DNA from: Campylobacterota bacterium
GTDB taxonomy: Bacteria; Campylobacterota; Campylobacteria; Campylobacterales; Sulfurimonadaceae
NCBI GenBank assembly: GCA_013607665.1
Contig: VCAX01000004.1
Coordinates: 1-43,636 of the forward strand
Direction: 5' to 3'
Length of the DNA stretch: 43,636 bases
The translations under genes were made by a program, and so were the position numbers. Below are positions 10,214-18,444 of the stretch, piece by piece. The notes below the pieces were generated by a model. That model worked only from the letters and a program-made list of their open reading frames with translations. It made no database searches and was not told the origin of the DNA. Position 1 is the first letter of the stretch; each line of letters starts with the position of its first letter.

Positions 10214-12361
10214 TTAACTAAATACCAGTGCAATGCGATATGCGATAAAAGCAAGAACATATGCAACGATAGAGGTAAAAATAAAAAGATATACTGCATA
10301 CTTCCAACTGCCTGCCTCTTTTGCAAAAACCGTCGTGGCAGCCAAACACGGCAGATAGGTCATCACTACGACAATAAATGCAACGGCAGAAGCAAAAAGA
10401 ATATGCTTACGGATATTATCGGCTAAAGATTCAGAAGTCTCTGTAACATCACCACCCATGGAGTAAAGCACACCCAAAGTTGAAACCACGACCTCTTTAG
10501 CAGCCAATCCCGTTTGCAGTGCCACATTCATTTTCCAGTCAAAGCCAAGCGGTGCAAAAATCGGCTCTGTCAGTTTTCCAATACGTCCAAGGTAACTCTG
10601 TGCAAGTTCCTCTTCTTCAAGCTTGTTCTCTAACATAATTTTTTGCTGCTCATTTGCAGCTTGTTCTATCTTTGTGGTGTATGTTTTCTCTAGCTCTATA
10701 TTGTGAGGATAATTACTTAAAAACCAGACAAGCATTGCGGCACCGGCAATGAAAGTACCCGCTTTTTTGAGGTATATTATAGTCTGCGTGAGCACTGTAT
10801 GCCAAATAAGTTTGAAAGACGGCAGACGATATTTCGGCATCTCCATAACAAAAGGTTCATCAACGCCTTTAAAGGCTGTCATCTTCAATACTTTTGCCAT
10901 AATCAAACCTAAAATAGCACCACTGACATAGATCGCAAAAAGAACATTCCCTGCCATTGCTTCTCCAAAAAATGCTCCGGCAAAAAGAACATATACAGGC
11001 AGTCTCGCTCCACAGGACATAAAACCGATGATAAAAAGTGTCAGCAATCTGTCTCTGTCATTTTTTAAGATTCTAGCACTCATATAAGCTGGAATAGAAC
11101 ATCCAAAACCAGTTACGAGTGGAATAAAACTCTGCCCATGCAAGCCAAACTTATGGAAGAATCCATCAAGTAAAAAGGCGACCCGACTCATATATCCGGT
11201 TGTCTCAAGCAGAGCGATTCCTATAAATAGAATAATGATATTTGGCGTAAAAAGAACAACCGCACCCACACCGCCAATAATTCCATCCACTACCAAAGAG
11301 CGGACATCATCATTACCAATCGTTGGTGCTATCGTATCATCCAGCCATGTAAAAAAGCCGTCTATCCACTCCATTGGAATATTGCCAACAGTAAAAGTTA
11401 ACTGAAAGAGTCCCCACATAAAAAACAAAAAGATAGGAATACCAAAGAGAGGGTGAATCAAAATATTATCAATCTTCTCTGTTAATGTTTTTTGCTCTTT
11501 GCTCCCCTCTTTATATGTTACAACCTCAGTGACAATCCCACGATTAAATGCTGCATACTCTTCTGCAAAAGCCTCTTTAATATCATCGGTGTCATGATGA
11601 AGCTCAATATGGCGAGAGGCTTCTATGAGAATAGGCTGTAGCTCTGTCCAGAGCGGTTCATCATGAAGCTTTTCATAGGTTTTTTTATTGTTTTTGAGTA
11701 GATTTATCGCAATATTTCTATAAGAGTTCGTTGCTTGAAATTTATGTTTTTGCAAATACGAGGCAATAACATCTATCTCCTCTTCAACCGCTTCACTAAA
11801 GATGAGTTTTGGCTCTTTTTTAGGCTCTTTATAGGTCTGCACTACTGCATTTATAAGATCTTCAATACCTGTCTTTGCCGCAGCAGAGACCTTCACGCAA
11901 GTTACACCAAGCAGCTCTGACATATATGCAGCATCAATTTCAATACCCTCTTTCTCTGCTTCATCGCTCATATTCAGTGCAATGACCATCTTTTTGCTCA
12001 TTGTCAAAAGTTCAGAAGTCAACTGTAAGTTCTTCTCTAAATTGGTTGAATCCACAACATTGATGATAATGTCATAATCCTCTGCACACAGATAGTCATG
12101 CGTTACACGCTCTTCAATCGTATAGTCTGTAAAGGCATAGGTTCCCGGAAGATCAACGACCGTAAAATGATAATCCTTATAATCAAAGAGCACCTCTGTT
12201 TTATCAACCGTAACACCTGAAAAGTTTCCAACATGCAGATGCGCATTGCTCACTGAATTTATCAGCATACTTTTGCCGACATTTGGCTGCCCGACCAAAG
12301 CGACCTTAACATGATTGGCTATAATTGGACAGGCTTTTTGATCTAGTGGTGTACCATTCAT
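10214..12361 (-). CDS. feoB: ferrous iron transport protein B
   Basis: This inner-membrane Fe(II) transporter has 715 residues. The N-terminal G domain shows G1 GQPNVGKS (24-31), G3 DLPGTY and G4 NMSD. Its C-terminal half has two Gate-type blocks with many membrane helices, including LVTGFGCSIPAYMSARIL and a second conserved Cys segment MSCGARLPVYVLFAG. These Cys-containing stretches line the proposed iron path. It overlaps feoA by four bases (ATGA), so the two are translationally coupled. Expression is expected to be Fur-repressed through the site upstream of feoA. Confidence 0.96.
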   Translation of the reverse strand: MNGTPLDQKACPIIANHVKVALVGQPNVGKSMLINSVSNAHLHVGNFSGVTVDKTEVLFDYKDYHFTVVDLPGTYAFTDYTIEERVTHDYLCAEDYDIIINVVDSTNLEKNLQLTSELLTMSKKMVIALNMSDEAEKEGIEIDAAYMSELLGVTCVKVSAAAKTGIEDLINAVVQTYKEPKKEPKLIFSEAVEEEIDVIASYLQKHKFQATNSYRNIAINLLKNNKKTYEKLHDEPLWTELQPILIEASRHIELHHDTDDIKEAFAEEYAAFNRGIVTEVVTYKEGSKEQKTLTEKIDNILIHPLFGIPIFLFFMWGLFQLTFTVGNIPMEWIDGFFTWLDDTIAPTIGNDDVRSLVVDGIIGGVGAVVLFTPNIIILFIGIALLETTGYMSRVAFLLDGFFHKFGLHGQSFIPLVTGFGCSIPAYMSARILKNDRDRLLTLFIIGFMSCGARLPVYVLFAGAFFGEAMAGNVLFAIYVSGAILGLIMAKVLKMTAFKGVDEPFVMEMPKYRLPSFKLIWHTVLTQTIIYLKKAGTFIAGAAMLVWFLSNYPHNIELEKTYTTKIEQAANEQQKIMLENKLEEEELAQSYLGRIGKLTEPIFAPLGFDWKMNVALQTGLAAKEVVVSTLGVLYSMGGDVTETSESLADNIRKHILFASAVAFIVVVMTYLPCLAATTVFAKEAGSWKYAVYLFIFTSIVAYVLAFIAYRIALVFS

Positions 12362-12585
12362 ACTTCTTCTACCTCTATAAGTTGTGCTTCTTCTGCACGC
12401 AGAGCTATTCTCATTTTTCCTACTTTTACTTCTATGGTCTTTTTTCTTGGAGCGTGTTCTAACACAAGTAACTCTGCGCCCTTCATAACTCCAAAAGAGA
12501 TAAGGCGCTGTTTTAAATTGTGATCTGCATTAATTTTTGCAACCTTAGCCTTGCATCCCTTGTGACAATCCAATAAATTATTCAT
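12358..12585 (-). CDS. feoA: ferrous iron transport protein A
   Basis: This 75-residue SH3-like cytoplasmic protein is needed for FeoB activity. The conserved pattern is visible: KAKVAKINADHNLKQRLISFG, then GVMKGAELLVLEHAP and a C-terminal IALRAEEAQLIEVEE strand. It is first in the feoAB operon, about 90 bases downstream of a Fur-like palindrome. Confidence 0.93.
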   Translation of the reverse strand: MNNLLDCHKGCKAKVAKINADHNLKQRLISFGVMKGAELLVLEHAPRKKTIEVKVGKMRIALRAEEAQLIEVEEV

Positions 12586-12675
12586 TCTCTACTCTCTTTT
12601 TAAAAATTATATTTTGCTCAATTATTTTATAATTATAGAATACTCTTTATCAACTTACATACCACTTAATGATTA

Positions 12676-12690
12676 TGATAACACTTATCA
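12676..12690. promoter_or_regulatory. Fur-box-like palindrome upstream of feoAB
   Basis: TGATAACACTTATCA is an inverted repeat with perfect 6-base arms (TGATAA, TTATCA) and matches the Fur 7-1-7 consensus TGATAATnATTATCA at 12 of 14 defined positions. It lies between divergent feoA and pssA. AT-rich -10 candidates for feoA lie closer to the gene, so the site is placed to control feoA and perhaps also pssA. Confidence 0.7.
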
Positions 12691-12758
12691 TATTTAAAAA
12701 TTACTCTGTTAAGTATCAATTTGTTATAATTTCACTTATTAAAAAAGGATACTCATTT

Positions 12759-13316
12759 ATGAAATTTTTATGGACACCCGCTTCACATTTTAATCTTGCC
12801 AATATGTTCACTTTTGTCAACATCACAGCCGGTCTTTTAGCCACCTACTTTATTACACAGAACAACTTCACACTTGCTATCATTCTTGCGTGGATCGGCG
12901 GGGCTTTTGATATTTTTGATGGAAAAATTGCCAGAAAGTACAAACTCTCCAATGAGTTCGGCGTACAGCTTGACAGCTTTGCAGACTTTTTGAGTTTTGT
13001 ACTTGTCCCTGTCTTTTTGATTTTTCAAGCCTCTTATGCGCCAGCACTTCATGGATTTGGGCTTTTACTTGCAGCTGTTGTGAGTATCTACTATGTTATC
13101 TCAGGATTGCGTCGTTTGATACAGTTTAACATCAATGCCGATGCAGGAGAGGTTGAGAACTATTTTACCGGTGTACCGACACCGCTTGGAGCGATTCTTC
13201 TGTGGCTTGTTTATCTTCTCAATGCTTATGAAGTCCTGCCGGCTTACGGGGTTATGCTTCTTATGCTTGCAATCGGATGGAGTCTTAACTCTACCATTAA
13301 AGTAAGACACCCTTAG
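12759..13316 (+). CDS. pssA: CDP-diacylglycerol-serine O-phosphatidyltransferase
   Basis: This makes phosphatidylserine, the precursor of phosphatidylethanolamine, in the inner membrane. The CDP-alcohol phosphotransferase signature DG(x2)AR(x8)G(x3)D(x3)D is complete: DGKIARKYKLSNEFGVQLDS followed by FAD. About five or six membrane helices are evident. The start at the ATG at 12759 is chosen because AAGGA lies ten bases upstream and the protein then begins MKFLWTPASHFNLANMFT; an in-frame upstream extension of 30 codons has no ribosome site. At 185 residues it is shorter than the 230-250 seen in some relatives. It ends inside a terminator shared with the convergent doxX-like gene. Confidence 0.9.
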   Translation: MKFLWTPASHFNLANMFTFVNITAGLLATYFITQNNFTLAIILAWIGGAFDIFDGKIARKYKLSNEFGVQLDSFADFLSFVLVPVFLIFQASYAPALHGFGLLLAAVVSIYYVISGLRRLIQFNINADAGEVENYFTGVPTPLGAILLWLVYLLNAYEVLPAYGVMLLMLAIGWSLNSTIKVRHP

Positions 13317-13325
13317 TCTTACTTT
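13299..13325. terminator. bidirectional terminator spanning both stop codons of pssA and the DoxX gene
   Basis: A perfect 10-base stem AAAGTAAGAC (13299-13308) and GTCTTACTTT (13316-13325) encloses a 7-base loop. The pssA stop codon (13314-13316) and the DoxX-family stop codon (13319-13321) both lie within the hairpin. Confidence 0.75.
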
Positions 13326-13705
13326 GAATTAACCGCGTATTTGCCACTGCCAAGTAAAATCACTAAGATACTCATAATAAAAAAGAGCAAAGGCGTCTCC
13401 CATGCCAAGCCTCCATATTTGGAGAGCGTCAGAGAAAATCCATACGCTGCATAGATTGCAACAAACATATTAAACGCTAAAACAGCTGCAGCTACGCGTG
13501 CATAAAGTCCTAAAATAATAAAAATTGGAGCAATCAACTCGCCAATATAGACACCATAGGCAAGAAAAGCCGGTAATCCATCTGCTGTAATCATGGCCGT
13601 CACACCATCAATACCGTAAATAAGTTTATGAATGCCATGAAACAAAATCAAAACACCCAATGAAATCCGTAATAGCAACTTTGCAATATCAGGTTGATGT
13701 AACAT
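13319..13705 (-). CDS. DoxX family membrane protein
   Basis: The 128-residue integral membrane protein has four predicted helices. The DoxX-type N-terminus is ALLRISLGVLILFHGIHKL-like (LLLRISLGVLILFHGIHKL), followed by GVYIGELIAPIFIILGLYAR. Members are linked to thiol or sulfur redox chemistry or oxidative stress in some bacteria, but the role here is unknown. It lies ten bases after a small unknown gene and at the end of the rmuC run. Confidence 0.85.
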   Translation of the reverse strand: MLHQPDIAKLLLRISLGVLILFHGIHKLIYGIDGVTAMITADGLPAFLAYGVYIGELIAPIFIILGLYARVAAAVLAFNMFVAIYAAYGFSLTLSKYGGLAWETPLLFFIMSILVILLGSGKYAVNSK

Positions 13706-13715
13706 CTTTACTCCT

Positions 13716-13904
13716 CTATTTTTTCATTCTAAATTTACAGCTGCCCACTGTAATTGTCTTGCCGGTTTTTATGGCTTCTTTAATGTATGCAAGCGTGCCC
13801 TCTGCTCCAATTTCCCCTACCTCTTCTGCAATCATTTTAAGCAGATCGCTCTCCTGCGTGAGGGTGTAGAGCTTTTCATAACTGTACTTAGTCTCTATCT
13901 TCAT
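13716..13904 (-). CDS. small conserved-looking protein, function unknown
   Basis: This 62-residue soluble protein starts MKIETKYSYEKLYTL, is predominantly helical and ends in basic residues (GSCKFRMKK). An ATG at 13904 is preferred over two in-frame ATGs upstream because AGAGGA is spaced about six bases before it. It overlaps the end of rmuC by 17 bases and is ten bases before the DoxX gene, so it belongs to that transcript. I do not recognise the family; coding status rests on position, ribosome site and ordinary codon use. Confidence 0.6.
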   Translation of the reverse strand: MKIETKYSYEKLYTLTQESDLLKMIAEEVGEIGAEGTLAYIKEAIKTGKTITVGSCKFRMKK

Positions 13905-15183
13905 CTGCATCCTCTTCACTTTTAACAGGGAGTGATTTTTTCGGTTTTATTCCCAACTCTACAATATTCTGTGCCCTTTTTATAACATTGCCTTTTCCAC
14001 TCTGCAAGCGATTGAAAGCTCTGTCGTAAGAGTCCTGTGCCCGCTGCAGATGTGTTCCTATCTTTTGAAGCTCTTCAACAAAGCCGACAAGTTTTTCAAG
14101 CATTCCTTCTGCCTCTTTGGCTATTTTTTTGGCATGCTCTTCTTGGCGCTGTGTTCGCCATATATGCTCAATGGTTCTGAGTGTAACTAAAAGTGTCGAA
14201 GGTGATACCACCAATATATTGTTCTCATAAGCCCGTTTGAAAAACTCGCCATCTTGTTCAAGTGCGAGTAAAAATGCCCCCTCAATCGGCATAAAAAGAA
14301 GTACAAAATCCAGTGTATTGACCCCTTCGAGTCTTTCATATTTCTTCGCTGAAAGCTCTTTTATATGCGATGATATACTTGCAATATGCTCTTTTAGATA
14401 TTTTGCTTTGAGACTCGGATCCTCTTCATTGACAAAACGCTCATAAGCTGCAAGGGAAACTTTAGAGTCAACAATTATGTCACGCTCTTGCGGCATATGA
14501 ATAACAACATCAGGACGATAGCTTTTGCCCTCTTCGGACTTGAGCGTTGCCTGCAACTCATACTCTACACTCTCACGCAGCCCGGACTGCTCTAAAATAT
14601 TCTCAAGAACCAACTCACCCCAATTTCCCTGCGTTTTGTTTTCACCTTTGAGCGCTTTTGTGAGATTGAGTGCTTCTTGTGCAAGCTGCTCATTCATCGC
14701 TTTGAGATGCTGCAGCTCATTTTTTAAAAGATGTCTCTCTTTTAGTTCCACCTCAAACTGCTCACGCGAGGCTTTTGAAAAGTTGCTTATCTGTTCACGA
14801 AAAGGCTTGAGTAGGAGTTCCAGTTGTTCTTTATTGAGTGAGGAGAACTGTTTTGATTTATCTTCAAATATCTGGTTTGATAGGTTTTTAAACTCGCGTG
14901 AGAGTTCATCTTTGGCATCTTTTAAGAGTTTCAGTTTCTCCTGTGATGATGCAATCTCTTGCTCGTACTTACTCTGCAGTACGGCATTTTCAATGGAGAG
15001 TGCACTGTTTGCATCTTCTAAAACACTGTTTTCATTTTGAGCGGCAACAATTTTCTCCTGCATCTCTTGTGCATATGTTTGCAGCTGTCTGTGTTGTTCT
15101 TTTATCCTAAAATATAAAAAGAGTATTACTAAAAAGAGCAGACTACTCACAGCAGATACTATTATATATATATTCAATTCCAT
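13888..15183 (-). CDS. rmuC: DNA recombination protein RmuC
   Basis: The 431-residue protein has an N-terminal membrane helix (about 4-24) and a long coiled coil (about 28-190). The RmuC nuclease-like domain follows (about 175-390) with QGNWGELVLENILEQSGLRE, YRPDVVIHMP, IIVDSKVSLAAYERF and LLFMPIEGAFLLAL. RmuC limits inversions and rearrangements at short inverted repeats and is relevant to recombination. A -10 TATAAT at 15208-15213 and GAGGAA before the ATG indicate a dedicated promoter. Confidence 0.92.
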   Translation of the reverse strand: MELNIYIIVSAVSSLLFLVILFLYFRIKEQHRQLQTYAQEMQEKIVAAQNENSVLEDANSALSIENAVLQSKYEQEIASSQEKLKLLKDAKDELSREFKNLSNQIFEDKSKQFSSLNKEQLELLLKPFREQISNFSKASREQFEVELKERHLLKNELQHLKAMNEQLAQEALNLTKALKGENKTQGNWGELVLENILEQSGLRESVEYELQATLKSEEGKSYRPDVVIHMPQERDIIVDSKVSLAAYERFVNEEDPSLKAKYLKEHIASISSHIKELSAKKYERLEGVNTLDFVLLFMPIEGAFLLALEQDGEFFKRAYENNILVVSPSTLLVTLRTIEHIWRTQRQEEHAKKIAKEAEGMLEKLVGFVEELQKIGTHLQRAQDSYDRAFNRLQSGKGNVIKRAQNIVELGIKPKKSLPVKSEEDADEDRD

Positions 15184-15207
15184 TAAAGTTCCTCAATTAT
15201 TTCTTTT

Positions 15208-15213
15208 ATTATA
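15208..15213 (-). promoter_or_regulatory. -10 element of rmuC
   Basis: The minus strand reads GGAGTATAATAAAAG. TATAAT is 24 bases from the rmuC ATG, giving a leader of about 17 bases with GAGGAA. Confidence 0.5.
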
Positions 15214-15331
15214 CTCCTTAAAACTATAATAGAACTAAAAATATGACAATATGAAATGCTTTAAAGTAGCATTATTAGCTTAACTAATTTAATATATTTA
15301 TAGATTTAATAAAAACTTAGCAAATTTTAGA

Positions 15332-15439
15332 TATAGTTCCATCATTATTTTAAGGGGAAGATGCCCTGATAGACTTGAAGATTTGAATTTTAGTGAAACT
15401 TGCGTCATCTCCTTATGTATACAACAAGGCTAACAGCCT
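15332..15439 (+). promoter_or_regulatory. candidate promoter and structured leader of the DEAD-box helicase gene
   Basis: The 272-bp gap 15184-15455 holds no gene. On the plus strand a TATAGT (15332-15337) would start a leader of about 110 bases. The leader contains complementary blocks AGATG near 15359 and CATCT near 15408, and a perfect 5-base hairpin AGGCT-AAC-AGCCT (15427-15439) six bases before the AAAGGA ribosome site. Long structured leaders are known for cold-inducible RNA helicase genes such as deaD of E. coli; whether this one is regulatory is inference. Confidence 0.4.
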
Positions 15440-15455
15440 ATTATAAAGGACCTTG

Positions 15456-16988
15456 ATGCAAGAAAATGCACAAACAGAAACAACACACAATGAAGAACCG
15501 GTAATCACTTTTGATTCACTTGGTTTAAAACCCGAAATTCTTAAAAGTATTAAATTCGCAGGATTCACTGCTCCCTCTCCTATTCAGACACAGGCTATTC
15601 CTATTGTTCTACAAGGCCGAGATATGGTCGGACAAGCACATACTGGTACAGGAAAAACTGCTGCCTTCTCGCTACCGGCACTTAACAACATGAAACTCAA
15701 TGGTTCTGTTGAACTTTTAGTCATTACGCCAACACGTGAGCTTGCCACACAAGTAAGTGATGAGATCTTCAAATATGGAAGAAATCTCGGTGTAAAAACT
15801 GTAACTGTCTATGGAGGAAGCTCATACAAACGCCAACTTGATCTTATCGGTCGTGGCGCTTCTGTCGTTGTTGCAACACCGGGAAGAATGCTTGATATTC
15901 TTAAAAAGGGAATGCTTAATGACTTCGCACCAAGCATGGTCGTACTTGATGAAGCCGATGAGATGCTTGATATGGGATTTTTGGATGATATCAATGAGAT
16001 ATTTTCTTACCTGCCGACAAACCGTCAGACACTGCTTTTCTCTGCAACAATGCCACAGCCTATCAAAACTTTGGCAAGCAGAATTCTACAAGACCCTGAG
16101 TTTGTCTCCATCACAAAAGGAGAGACAACAAACTCTGACATTGAACAGTTGTACTATGTAATCGACGAGCATGAGCGTGATGATGCGATCATCCGTTTAA
16201 TGGATGCAGAAGAGACAGATAAAACAGTCGTATTTTGTAGAACGAAGTCAGAAGTTGACAGACTCTCAAATGTACTCTCAAATGCCGGTTATCTTGCAAA
16301 TGGTCTCCATGGAGATATGGAACAGCGCCAACGTGAGACAGTGATTAAGGGTTTCAAAAACAACTCTGTTAAAGTACTGGTTGCAACCGATGTTGCAGCA
16401 CGTGGTATTCATGTCAACAATATTTCGCATGTATTTAACTACCATATTCCTTTCGATCCTGAATCTTATGTACATAGAATCGGACGTACAGGACGTGCAG
16501 GAACAAAAGGAAAAGCTATTACATTGCTTACACCCTTAGAGTTCAAAGAGCTACAGCGTATCAAACAAAAAGTCGGTACATCTATGGCACATGCCTTTGT
16601 TCCGAGCAAGAATGACCTGCGTGAGAGTACAGTAGAGAACATTGTAAAAAATATCGAAAATCAAAAAATTTACGATGAAGCGCATAAAGTTCTTGACAGA
16701 CTCAAAGAGGACATTGATGAAGAGACGATTATGTTCAAACTCATCTCAATGATTCTTGACAAGCAAGACATCAAAGGACCAAGCAACATCGGTATTCCTG
16801 CTGATAAACTTGAAGCAATCTTAGCACGTGCAGGTAAAAGAAATGGCTCTCGTGGCCGTGGTGGAAGTAGAGGCCGTGGCGGATACAGAGGAAACAGAAG
16901 CCGTTCTGGAGGATCTAGTCGTGACAGAAACCGCTCAGGTGGTGGATATAGAGGTAACAGAAGCGCATCAAATAGACATAGAGACTAA
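15456..16988 (+). CDS. DEAD-box ATP-dependent RNA helicase
   Basis: This 510-residue helicase unwinds RNA during ribosome assembly or mRNA turnover. All motifs are present: Q motif (FAGFTAPSPIQTQAIP), I AHTGTGKT, Ia PTRELATQ, Ib TPGRMLD, II DEAD, III SAT, then ARGIH and HRIGRTGRAG in the second RecA domain. The C-terminal tail (about 465-510) is an RGG/RGR-rich RNA-binding region. The ATG at 15456 is chosen over the adjacent TTG because AAAGGA lies five bases before it. It resembles DeaD/CsdA or RhlE types; the exact subfamily is not certain. Confidence 0.93.
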   Translation: MQENAQTETTHNEEPVITFDSLGLKPEILKSIKFAGFTAPSPIQTQAIPIVLQGRDMVGQAHTGTGKTAAFSLPALNNMKLNGSVELLVITPTRELATQVSDEIFKYGRNLGVKTVTVYGGSSYKRQLDLIGRGASVVVATPGRMLDILKKGMLNDFAPSMVVLDEADEMLDMGFLDDINEIFSYLPTNRQTLLFSATMPQPIKTLASRILQDPEFVSITKGETTNSDIEQLYYVIDEHERDDAIIRLMDAEETDKTVVFCRTKSEVDRLSNVLSNAGYLANGLHGDMEQRQRETVIKGFKNNSVKVLVATDVAARGIHVNNISHVFNYHIPFDPESYVHRIGRTGRAGTKGKAITLLTPLEFKELQRIKQKVGTSMAHAFVPSKNDLRESTVENIVKNIENQKIYDEAHKVLDRLKEDIDEETIMFKLISMILDKQDIKGPSNIGIPADKLEAILARAGKRNGSRGRGGSRGRGGYRGNRSRSGGSSRDRNRSGGGYRGNRSASNRHRD

Positions 16989-17002
16989 AAGTTAAATTTT
17001 GC

Positions 17003-17038
17003 TATAATTAAACCTATCACAAAAAAAGGTTTAATTAT
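17003..17038 (+). promoter_or_regulatory. promoter and 12-base inverted repeat covering the HIT-gene ribosome site
   Basis: TATAAT (17003-17008) with an upstream TG forms an extended -10 box. It overlaps the left arm of a perfect inverted repeat, ATAATTAAACCT (17004-17015) and AGGTTTAATTAT (17027-17038). The right arm contains the AGG of the Shine-Dalgarno sequence and the AT of the start codon. A transcript reading through from the helicase gene would fold this hairpin and hide the ribosome site, whereas one starting at this promoter would lack most of the left arm. Confidence 0.6.
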
Positions 17039-17471
17039 GCATAATACTATCATATATGAAGACCCCGCAATTTCCATAGAAAAAGAAGAGAGTGAAATAC
17101 CTTGGCTCAAAATCTTCACAAAAGCCCCCTACAGAGAACTTACCGACATGCCAAAAGAGCTAAGAGACAAAGTATGGGATGTTTACTATATCATTGAAGA
17201 AGAGATGCGTGCGTACTATAAACCAAAAAAGATAAATATGGCCTCATTTGCGAATATGCTGCCTCGTGTTCACATTCATGTTATGGCACGCTTTGAGAAT
17301 GACAGTTATTTTCCAAATCCCATGTGGGGAGAAAAACTACGAGATGCTGAGCTGAATCTCCCTGATGAAAAAGAGTTCCATAAAATTTTACATGCAAAAC
17401 TTGCACACTATTTTACAAGCTTACAAACTGAAAGAAGGTCAGGCATCCCTGATAGGAGAAAAAGGTGCTAA
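17037..17471 (+). CDS. HIT-family (histidine triad) protein
   Basis: The 144-residue protein has the HIT core [20 protein letters not shown]. In the usual HxHxHxx triad the first His is Arg here, while the middle His, the nucleophile in characterised members, and the last are kept. It is expected to hydrolyse or transfer nucleotides from small substrates, but the true substrate is unknown. The C-terminal 11 codons overlap the end of fabH on the opposite strand by 33 bases. It has its own promoter, with a hairpin masking its ribosome site in read-through RNA. Confidence 0.82.
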   Translation: MHNTIIYEDPAISIEKEESEIPWLKIFTKAPYRELTDMPKELRDKVWDVYYIIEEEMRAYYKPKKINMASFANMLPRVHIHVMARFENDSYFPNPMWGEKLRDAELNLPDEKEFHKILHAKLAHYFTSLQTERRSGIPDRRKRC

Positions 17472-18443
17472 AGCCGATCCCCATGTAAGTCCACCACCAA
17501 AAGCATCAAGCAGCATAAGCTCACCTGCTTTGAGTTTTCCCGCTTCATAGAGATCATTTATAGCCATTGGGATTGAAGCACCGGAAGTATTCCCATATTT
17601 CGCAACTGTCAATACTACCTGATTCTCACGCATTTTCAAGGCATCACCTACAGCTTTGATAATACGATAATTTGCCTGATGTGGAATAAAGTGTGTTACA
17701 TCTTCGCTTTTAATGTTGTTTTGTTCTAAAATCTCTTTAACATCATTTGTAAGTGTACGTACCGCAACTTTAAAAGTTTCGTTGCCTTTCATCTGCATAA
17801 AACAGCCTGCAGCTTCGTTCTCAAGTTCATCATGAGCAGAGCCACTTCCACCGTTTGGTGTCATGAGAAGATCTGCATATTCACCATCTGCACCGGTATG
17901 GACATCAATGATCGCTTCTTCTTTGTTTTGTGTTGCAGAGATAACTGCTGCACCGGCACCATCACCAAATAAAATACAAGTACCTCGATCACTGTAGTCT
18001 GTAATTGCAGAGAGCTTTTCAGCACCAATGATGAGTACGTTCTTTTTCATACCAGACTCAATGAAAGCTTTTGCAACTGAGAGTGCATAGACAAAACCTG
18101 TACACGCTGCTGAAATATCAAAAGCTGTCACACCTTTGATGCCGAGTTTAGTCGCAATAATCGTTGCAGTTGAAGGCATACAAAAATAATCAGGAGAGAT
18201 CGTTGCACAAACAAGCATATCAATCTCTTCTAGTGCAATACCACTTCTCTCTATTGCCAAAGAAGCCGCTTTTACACCCATGTCAGAAGTAAATTCCTCT
18301 TTCGCTGCAATATGACGCTCTTTAATGCCCGTTCTCTTTGTGATCCATTCATCGGAAGTATCTACCATTTTAGAGAGATCTTCATTTGTCAATATCTTTT
18401 GTGGAACGTACGCACCAATAGAACGAAAAGCAGCATATGCCAT
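17439..18443 (-). CDS. fabH: 3-oxoacyl-[acyl-carrier-protein] synthase III
   Basis: This condenses acetyl-CoA with malonyl-ACP to initiate fatty-acid synthesis. The 334-residue protein shows the catalytic triad: Cys114 in AACTGFVYA, His255 in IPHQANYR and Asn285 in KYGNTSGAS. The C-terminus [13 protein letters not shown] is typical, followed by six extra residues that fall in the overlap with the HIT gene. It begins one base after the plsX stop codon, as in many plsX-fabH operons. Confidence 0.96.
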   Translation of the reverse strand: MAYAAFRSIGAYVPQKILTNEDLSKMVDTSDEWITKRTGIKERHIAAKEEFTSDMGVKAASLAIERSGIALEEIDMLVCATISPDYFCMPSTATIIATKLGIKGVTAFDISAACTGFVYALSVAKAFIESGMKKNVLIIGAEKLSAITDYSDRGTCILFGDGAGAAVISATQNKEEAIIDVHTGADGEYADLLMTPNGGSGSAHDELENEAAGCFMQMKGNETFKVAVRTLTNDVKEILEQNNIKSEDVTHFIPHQANYRIIKAVGDALKMRENQVVLTVAKYGNTSGASIPMAINDLYEAGKLKAGELMLLDAFGGGLTWGSALAPFSPIRDA

Positions 18444-18444
18444 A

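Noticed and set aside
12669-12758. N-terminal extension of pssA by 30 codons
   Set aside because: It runs through the Fur-like site, has no ribosome site and is not needed by the conserved N-terminus; the ATG at 12759 has AAGGA.
14752-14890. Extra near-matches CTCACGCG and CGCGTGAG as members of the octamer family
   Set aside because: They differ at the first base of the octamer and occur at chance-like numbers; only exact copies were counted.
16840-16980. Repeat-rich stretch at the end of the DEAD-box gene as a DNA repeat element
   Set aside because: It is explained by the RGG/RGR codons of the RNA-binding tail.
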